In this document: in pieces, positions 57,548-62,625 of the stretch
Layout: each line of letters opens with the position of its first letter
Numbering within the stretch: position 1 is the first letter of the stretch
From: JAUSIF01 sp036556265
GTDB taxonomy: Bacteria > Pseudomonadota > Alphaproteobacteria > Rhizobiales > Xanthobacteraceae
Length of the DNA: 62,625 nucleotides
Assembly (NCBI GenBank): GCA_036556265.1
Contig: DATBJU010000083.1
Span: 1-62,625 of the forward strand
Direction: 5' to 3'
Made by a program: the position numbers and the translations under genes
The notes under the pieces: generated by a model
Seen by the model: only the letters and a program-made list of their open reading frames with translations
What the model was told of the DNA's origin: nothing
Database searches by the model: none

Positions 57548-60500
57548 ATGAGCAAGCCGCGCGTATTTACAATTCCGTCCGCGGCGCCGTTCCTGCCGAC
57601 GCTGGCGCGCGCGCTGATCGACGGCGACCTCGTGCCGGGCTTCGCGCCCCGCTCCGATCCGTTCGCGCTCGCTCGAGCTACCGTATTCCTTCCGACGCGC
57701 CGGGCGACGCGGGCATTCGGTGACGCCCTGCTCGATGAGCTGGGAGTCGAAGCCGCGCTGTTGCCACGCATTGTGCCACTCGGCGAGGTCGACGAGGACG
57801 CACTTGCGTTCGCGGATATCGCAGGGTTGCCGGATCGGCCGTCGCCGCTTTCCACGGCTGCGCGGCGGCTGGCGCTTGCGAAAATCATCCGCGACTTTGC
57901 GATTCTGAAAGAGAAGCGCGGGGAGGCATCGATTGCGACTTCGCAGTCGGCTGCGCTCCAGCTTTCCGACGAGCTCGCGCGGCTGTTCGACGACATGACG
58001 ATCGCAGACCTGCCTTTCGACGCACTTGACAAGCCTGACTTCATTCCCCCCGACCTCGATAAGCACTGGCAGGATTCGCTCGTCTTTCTGAAGTATGTCC
58101 GCCCGGCCTGGGACAAGTATCTCAAGGACAACGGTTTCGCCGATCCGGTTGCCTGGCGCGACCGGCTGCTCAAGCGCGAAAGCGATCGGCTTGCGGCAGG
58201 CGATGGGCCGGTGATCGCGGCCGGCTCCACCGGCACGATCCCCGCTGTCGCTGAGTTGATCGCGACCATCGCAGCGCATTCCGAGGGAGCGGTGGTTCTG
58301 CCCGGGCTCGATCAAGCGCTTGACGACGAGTCATTCAATCTTCTCGAAGGAGGGAAAAGTGGCGAACGGGAGTTCGAACCTTCGCCAGGTCATCCGCAGT
58401 TTGGGCTGAGGCGGCTGATCTCCCGGATCGGCATTGAACGCAGCGACGTTGCGCGACTCGGCGGCGCCACCGGCAACCGCGAAGCGTTTCTCTCCGAAGC
58501 CTTTCGCCCTGCCGCCACCACCGAGCGCTGGCGGGAGCGGGACGCGGATTTTGAGCGACGTGCGACGCGCGCACTCGAAGGCTTCACAGCGATTGTGGCC
58601 GCCGACCCGCGCGAGGAAGCGCTAGCGCTCGCAGTCGCGTTGCGCGAGACGCTGAACGAGTCGCTCGCGACCGCGGCGCTGGTGACGCCCGACCGCGCGC
58701 TCGCGCGGCGCGTCGCGGCGGAACTGCAGCGCTGGGGGGTCGAAGTCGACGACTCCGGCGGAATCGCGCTCAGCGACACGGCCGCGGGGCGGCTCGCCCG
58801 GCTCGCTCTCACGGCTGCCGCCGACGATCTTGCGCCGGTCCCGCTGATCGGACTTCTACGCAACCCACTCGCACGATTCGGGTTGCCGCACCGCGCCGCC
58901 GACGCGCTTGAGATCGCTGTCCTGAGGGGGCCGCGCCCGGCCGCAGGTGCCGCAAGCCTCGCTCGCGCCATCGACGATGCGCAGCGGCTTGCGGAAGCCG
59001 CGGGTCTGCATCGTCGAGACCCGCGCATGAGACTGAGCGCGCGGGACTGGCATATGGCTGCGGACCTCGCCGCGCGCGCCGCAAGATCGCTCGCGCCGCT
59101 ACTGAACCTGCCGAGAGCGGAGCGCGTCTCCTTTGCCTCGCTGGTCGCCGCTCACCGGACCACCCTTGAGCTGCTCGGCGTAGACCTCGCCCGACGCGAG
59201 CCCCAGGATCTCCGCGCACTCGCGCAGGCATTCGACCGCTTCGCCGACGCGGCGGCCCAGGCAGCACCGCTCACTCTCCGCGACTACACCGACTCGTTCG
59301 AGCAGTTGCTCGCAGGCGAACCGCCCGTGCGGCCGCCTTTCGACGGGGCGGCGCGTGTTCGCATTCTCGGCCCGCTGGAAGCGCGTCTGCTCGAAGCCGA
59401 TCGCGTTCTCCTCGGCGGCCTCAACGAAGGGACCTGGCCCCCGGAAGCGCGTTCGGACGCGTGGCTCAACCGGCCCATGCGGAAGCGACTCAAACTGGAT
59501 CTCCCGGAGCGTCGCGTCGGACTCGCCGCTCACGACTTCGTTCAGACGGTCGGAGCACGCGAGGTGATCGTCTCCCGCGCAAGAAAAGTGAACGGCGTCG
59601 AGACGGTGTCTTCGCGATTCTTGCAGCGGCTGGCCGCTATAGCGCCACAAGCGGCGTGGGAAGCGGCGTGCGAACGCGGCCAACACTACCTCGACCTTGC
59701 GCATGCGCTGGAGCGTGCTGCGCCGGTGTCGCCGGCAGATCGCCCGCAACCGCGGCCGCCTGCAGAGGCGCGGCCCGCGCGGCTCAGTGTTACAGAAATC
59801 GAAACATTGATCCGCGATCCCTATTCGATTTACGCACGGCACGTCCTGCAACTACATCCGCTCGAGGAGATCGATGCCGACGCTGGCGCGGCCCAACGCG
59901 GGACGATCCTGCATGAGGCGTTCGCGGAATTCGCGCGCGCAGCGCCGGACGAGCTTCCGAAGGACGCCTTGGCGAAGCTCCTGGCGGCGGGACGCAATGC
60001 TTTCGCTTCGATTGACGACTACCCGGAGCTTCGCGCCGTCTGGTGGCCGCGCTTTGTGCGCGCGGCGCATTGGTTCATTGGCCACGAGATCCAATACAGA
60101 AAAGACACGTCACGCGTCGTCGCCGAGACGAACGGGAAAATTTCGTTCGAGGCGGGCGGAAGACAGTTCACGCTTTCCGCCCGCGCGGACCGTATAGACC
60201 TGCGCAAGGACGGATCGATCACCATTGCCGACTACAAGAGCGGCCAGCCGCCAACCCCGTCGCAGATTCTTTCCGGGCTCGCCCCGCAGCTTCCACTCGA
60301 GGCGGCGATCGCGCGGGATGGCGGGTTCGAAGACGCCCCGAGGGGCGCGTTGATCTCCGAGATTGCAGTCATCCGCGTTTCGGGTGGTCAGCCACCGGGC
60401 GAATGGCGCGTGCTCGATGTCGCGAAGGCGAGAGGAGCTGCGGCTGAGCGTGCGAGAAAGCTCGGCATCACTACCCCCGATCAGCTCGCGGCAGCGAGCC

Positions 60501-60652
60501 GCGAACGGCTGGAAGCACTCATCCGCAAATTCGCCGAGGCGACGACGCCCTACATTTCGCTCCCGCGGCCGAAATGGCGCGGTCGCTTCGGAGAATACGA
60601 TCACCTCGCGCGCGTCCGGGAATGGTCGGCGAACGAGGAGGGATTGGAGTGA
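57548..60652 (+). CDS. addB: Double-strand break repair protein AddB
   Basis: 1034 residues, the alphaproteobacterial AddB type. An inactive helicase-like N-terminal half is followed by a C-terminal PD-(D/E)XK nuclease domain, whose motif is seen in ADRIDLRKDGSITIADYKSG (Asp and the D-Y-K residues). No iron-sulfur cysteine cluster is evident. AddAB degrades broken ends up to Chi-like sites and loads RecA. It starts 4 bases after murU, overlaps addA by four bases and is translationally coupled to it. Confidence 0.93.
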   Translation: MSKPRVFTIPSAAPFLPTLARALIDGDLVPGFAPRSDPFALARATVFLPTRRATRAFGDALLDELGVEAALLPRIVPLGEVDEDALAFADIAGLPDRPSPLSTAARRLALAKIIRDFAILKEKRGEASIATSQSAALQLSDELARLFDDMTIADLPFDALDKPDFIPPDLDKHWQDSLVFLKYVRPAWDKYLKDNGFADPVAWRDRLLKRESDRLAAGDGPVIAAGSTGTIPAVAELIATIAAHSEGAVVLPGLDQALDDESFNLLEGGKSGEREFEPSPGHPQFGLRRLISRIGIERSDVARLGGATGNREAFLSEAFRPAATTERWRERDADFERRATRALEGFTAIVAADPREEALALAVALRETLNESLATAALVTPDRALARRVAAELQRWGVEVDDSGGIALSDTAAGRLARLALTAAADDLAPVPLIGLLRNPLARFGLPHRAADALEIAVLRGPRPAAGAASLARAIDDAQRLAEAAGLHRRDPRMRLSARDWHMAADLAARAARSLAPLLNLPRAERVSFASLVAAHRTTLELLGVDLARREPQDLRALAQAFDRFADAAAQAAPLTLRDYTDSFEQLLAGEPPVRPPFDGAARVRILGPLEARLLEADRVLLGGLNEGTWPPEARSDAWLNRPMRKRLKLDLPERRVGLAAHDFVQTVGAREVIVSRARKVNGVETVSSRFLQRLAAIAPQAAWEAACERGQHYLDLAHALERAAPVSPADRPQPRPPAEARPARLSVTEIETLIRDPYSIYARHVLQLHPLEEIDADAGAAQRGTILHEAFAEFARAAPDELPKDALAKLLAAGRNAFASIDDYPELRAVWWPRFVRAAHWFIGHEIQYRKDTSRVVAETNGKISFEAGGRQFTLSARADRIDLRKDGSITIADYKSGQPPTPSQILSGLAPQLPLEAAIARDGGFEDAPRGALISEIAVIRVSGGQPPGEWRVLDVAKARGAAAERARKLGITTPDQLAAASRERLEALIRKFAEATTPYISLPRPKWRGRFGEYDHLARVREWSANEEGLE

Positions 60653-62625
60653 GCATGCGAGCGGACGTGCCCGCCGATACCAGGAGAAAGCAGGAGCGCG
60701 TCTCCGATCCGGCCGTATCCGCCTGGGTTGCGGCGAACGCCGGTGCCGGCAAGACCACGGTGCTCGTGCGGCGGGTGATCCGGCTTCTGCTCGCCGGTAA
60801 TCCACCGGCGCGGATTCTCTGTCTCACCTTCACCAAGGCTGCGGCCGCCAACATGGCAAACAAGGTCCTGGAGACGCTGTCGAATTGGGTGCGGCTCGAC
60901 GATGAGTCGCTCGACGCGGCAATCCGCGAGGTGTCGCCCCTCAAGCCCACGCCTGCCCTCCGCGCGGCGGCGCGGCGGCTGTTCGCGCAGGCGCTCGAGA
61001 CGCCGGGCGGGCTCAAGGTGCAAACGATCCACGCATTCTGCGACCGCGTGCTGCACCAGTTTCCGATCGAAGCACACGTGCAAGCGGGCTTCGAGGTGCT
61101 GGACGAGATACAGGAGGAAGAGTTTCTGCGACGGTCGCGCGAAGCAGTCCTGGCCGAGGCGGCGAGCGATCCGAATGGGCCACTCGGCCGCGCGCTCGCG
61201 GTCGCGGTTGCGGCCGCGACGGACGACAGTTTCAACGTGGCGCTCACGGAATCCGTGCGCAGGCGGCGCAAGCTCCTGCGTCTGGAGGAGATCGGCGGAA
61301 AGACGGCTGTGGCCGAGGCGTTGCGCCTGCCGCCCGACGTCGACACTGAAAGCATGGCGAAGGAAATCCTCGCAAGCCCGCACTTGCCGAAAAGCGATTG
61401 GCCCGCAGCGGTGCAGTCGCTGAAGGAAGGGTCGACCACGGATCGGGGGCTTGCCGCTCGGCTCGACGCTGCCGCGACCGCTCCCGACGGTAGCCGCCTA
61501 TTCTCCTATCTCGACGTCTTTCTCACGGAGGACGGCAAACTGCGTTCTCGACTCTTCACGAAGGAATTCGCGGAGCGTGATCCCGCGCTCGCAGAACGAC
61601 TCGATCGAGAGTTCGAGCGCATGACGGGCTTGATCGATAGATACCGCACAGCAGAGGCGGTGGAGCGCACAGCCGCGCTGCTCACGCTCGCCGGGAGAAC
61701 GATCGAGCGCTTTCAGGCCATGAAGCGCGCGCGCGGCGCGCTCGATTATTCGGACCTGATCGCGAAGACCGCCGAAATGCTGGCGGATACGGGTGCGGCT
61801 TGGGTGCTCTACAAGCTCGACGGCGGGATCGACCACGTGCTGATCGACGAGGCTCAGGACACGAGCCCCGAGCAATGGAGCGTGATCGAAAGGCTTACCG
61901 AAGATTTCTTCGCAGGCCGTGGCGCGCGCGAAGACCGCGAACGCACGATTTTCGCGGTGGGCGATGAGAAACAGTCGATTTTCAGCTTCCAGGGTGCCGA
62001 GCCGAAAAAATTCGGGGAAATGTTGAGGGCGTTTCAACTGCGAATCGAGAAGGCAGGGTTCGAATTCCGCGCCGAAAGGCTGAGGCTTTCCTTTCGCTCG
62101 GCGCGGGGCGTGCTGGAGGCCGTCGATACCGTGTTCAGGCGGCCGGAAGCCTTCCGCGGCCTCTCCAGCGGCGGCGACGAAAGCACCATTCACGAAGCGA
62201 TCCGAACGAAGGCCCCCGCCCTCGTCGAAATCTGGGAGACAGAGAAACCGGCTGACGACGAAGAAGACGTTATTCCGTGGGACGCGCCACTCGATGCGCG
62301 GAGCGAAGCAAGCCCTGCGGTCAGGCTCGCGCAACGCATTGCGGAAGCGGTGAAGTACTGGACCGGCGGTGGATTTGCGATCGAGGACCGCGGGACATTC
62401 GAGCTGCGCGCCCCGAAGGCCGCCGACGTGATCGTGCTCGTGCGCCAGCGCGGACCGCTGTTCGACGCGATCCTGCAGGCGCTGAAAAAAGCGGGTGTTC
62501 CGGTCGCGGGCGCCGACCGGCTAATGCTCACCGAACATATCGCGGTTATGGATTTGATGGCACTCGGCGATGCGCTGACACTCGAGGCGGACGACCTCGC
62601 GCTCGCTTGCGCCCTCAAGAGCCCC
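60649..62625 (+). CDS. addA: AddA helicase-nuclease, N-terminal part (runs off the window)
   Basis: At least 659 residues are present, open to the last base with no stop; the C-terminal nuclease domain is outside the window. The UvrD/Rep superfamily 1 motifs are Walker A WVAANAGAGKTTVLVRRVIR (Lys35), motif Ia ARILCLTFTKAAAANM, motif II VLIDEAQDTSPEQW and motif III FAVGDEKQSIFSFQGAEPKK. The start is GTG at 60649, overlapping the addB stop, with GAGGAGGG upstream; ATG 60655 is an in-frame alternative. It is the helicase partner of AddB. Confidence 0.93.
   Translation, partial: MSMRADVPADTRRKQERVSDPAVSAWVAANAGAGKTTVLVRRVIRLLLAGNPPARILCLTFTKAAAANMANKVLETLSNWVRLDDESLDAAIREVSPLKPTPALRAAARRLFAQALETPGGLKVQTIHAFCDRVLHQFPIEAHVQAGFEVLDEIQEEEFLRRSREAVLAEAASDPNGPLGRALAVAVAAATDDSFNVALTESVRRRRKLLRLEEIGGKTAVAEALRLPPDVDTESMAKEILASPHLPKSDWPAAVQSLKEGSTTDRGLAARLDAAATAPDGSRLFSYLDVFLTEDGKLRSRLFTKEFAERDPALAERLDREFERMTGLIDRYRTAEAVERTAALLTLAGRTIERFQAMKRARGALDYSDLIAKTAEMLADTGAAWVLYKLDGGIDHVLIDEAQDTSPEQWSVIERLTEDFFAGRGAREDRERTIFAVGDEKQSIFSFQGAEPKKFGEMLRAFQLRIEKAGFEFRAERLRLSFRSARGVLEAVDTVFRRPEAFRGLSSGGDESTIHEAIRTKAPALVEIWETEKPADDEEDVIPWDAPLDARSEASPAVRLAQRIAEAVKYWTGGGFAIEDRGTFELRAPKAADVIVLVRQRGPLFDAILQALKKAGVPVAGADRLMLTEHIAVMDLMALGDALTLEADDLALACALKSP

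Noticed and set aside
1..62625. Mobile elements, CRISPR arrays, toxin-antitoxin or defence genes
   Set aside because: No transposase, integrase, repeat-spacer array or defence-type domain was found; gene content and composition look uniform core chromosome.

Overview
The window reads as core chromosome of a high-GC alphaproteobacterium, most likely a member of the Hyphomicrobiales (Rhizobiales). The support is the gene order (trpS-usp-nifU-tsaB-rimI-fur-plsC-miaB-phoH-ybeY-corC-lnt-xre; rimP-nusA-ylxR-infB-rbfA-truB-rpsO-pnp; irr divergent to fabA-fabB-fabI; rpsT-dnaA-dnaN-recF-gyrB; coaBC-dut; divL-tsaE-amgK-murU-addB-addA), the presence of Irr and DivL, and two DUF2336 proteins. The genus cannot be fixed from the sequence alone. 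I see no insertion sequence, prophage, CRISPR array, tRNA or rRNA.

Layout. 1-1241: the tail of an NADP-malic enzyme, then a reverse-strand PfkB/adenosine kinase. 1440-12516: a long forward run covering tRNA charging (trpS), stress, Fe-S assembly (nifU-like), tRNA modification (tsaB, miaB), a Fur-family regulator, phospholipid acylation (plsC), RNA quality control (phoH, ybeY), a CBS/CorC protein, lipoprotein acylation (lnt) and an XRE regulator that ends at a clear terminator. 12606-25597: trmB, two reverse-strand tandem DUF2336 paralogues, then the rimP-nusA-infB translation operon with an attenuator-like leader, continuing through rbfA, truB, rpsO and pnp to a strong terminator. 25601-30444: a membrane adenylate cyclase, fabI-fabB-fabA (reverse) and irr (forward). 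30455-36879: accessory metabolism, comprising an SH3 periplasmic protein, a 2-hydroxyacid dehydrogenase, a MoeB/ThiF protein, a secreted MBL-fold protein and a TRAP transporter (dctP-Q-M).

37021-44991: the replication block gyrB, recF, dnaN, dnaA and rpsT, all reverse, with an unusually long gene-free stretch of about 1 kb upstream of dnaA. 45008-52433: an enoyl-CoA hydratase, mutM, ubiE-ubiB, coaBC-dut, and an Rrf2 regulator next to cysK. 52582-62625: divL (a histidine-kinase-like protein with Tyr at the phospho-acceptor position), a fused TsaE-AmgK protein, MurU, AddB and the start of AddA, tightly packed and probably cotranscribed.

Most of the window is housekeeping, and I do not see a clear-cut new defence, secretion or biosynthetic system. 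The points most worth a second look are the tandem DUF2336 genes sitting where metK would be expected nearby, the structured leader of rimP, the TsaE-AmgK fusion coupled to MurU beside divL, the MutM zinc finger lacking one cysteine, the long dnaA-rpsT intergenic region, and palindromes next to cysK, dnaA and gyrB.
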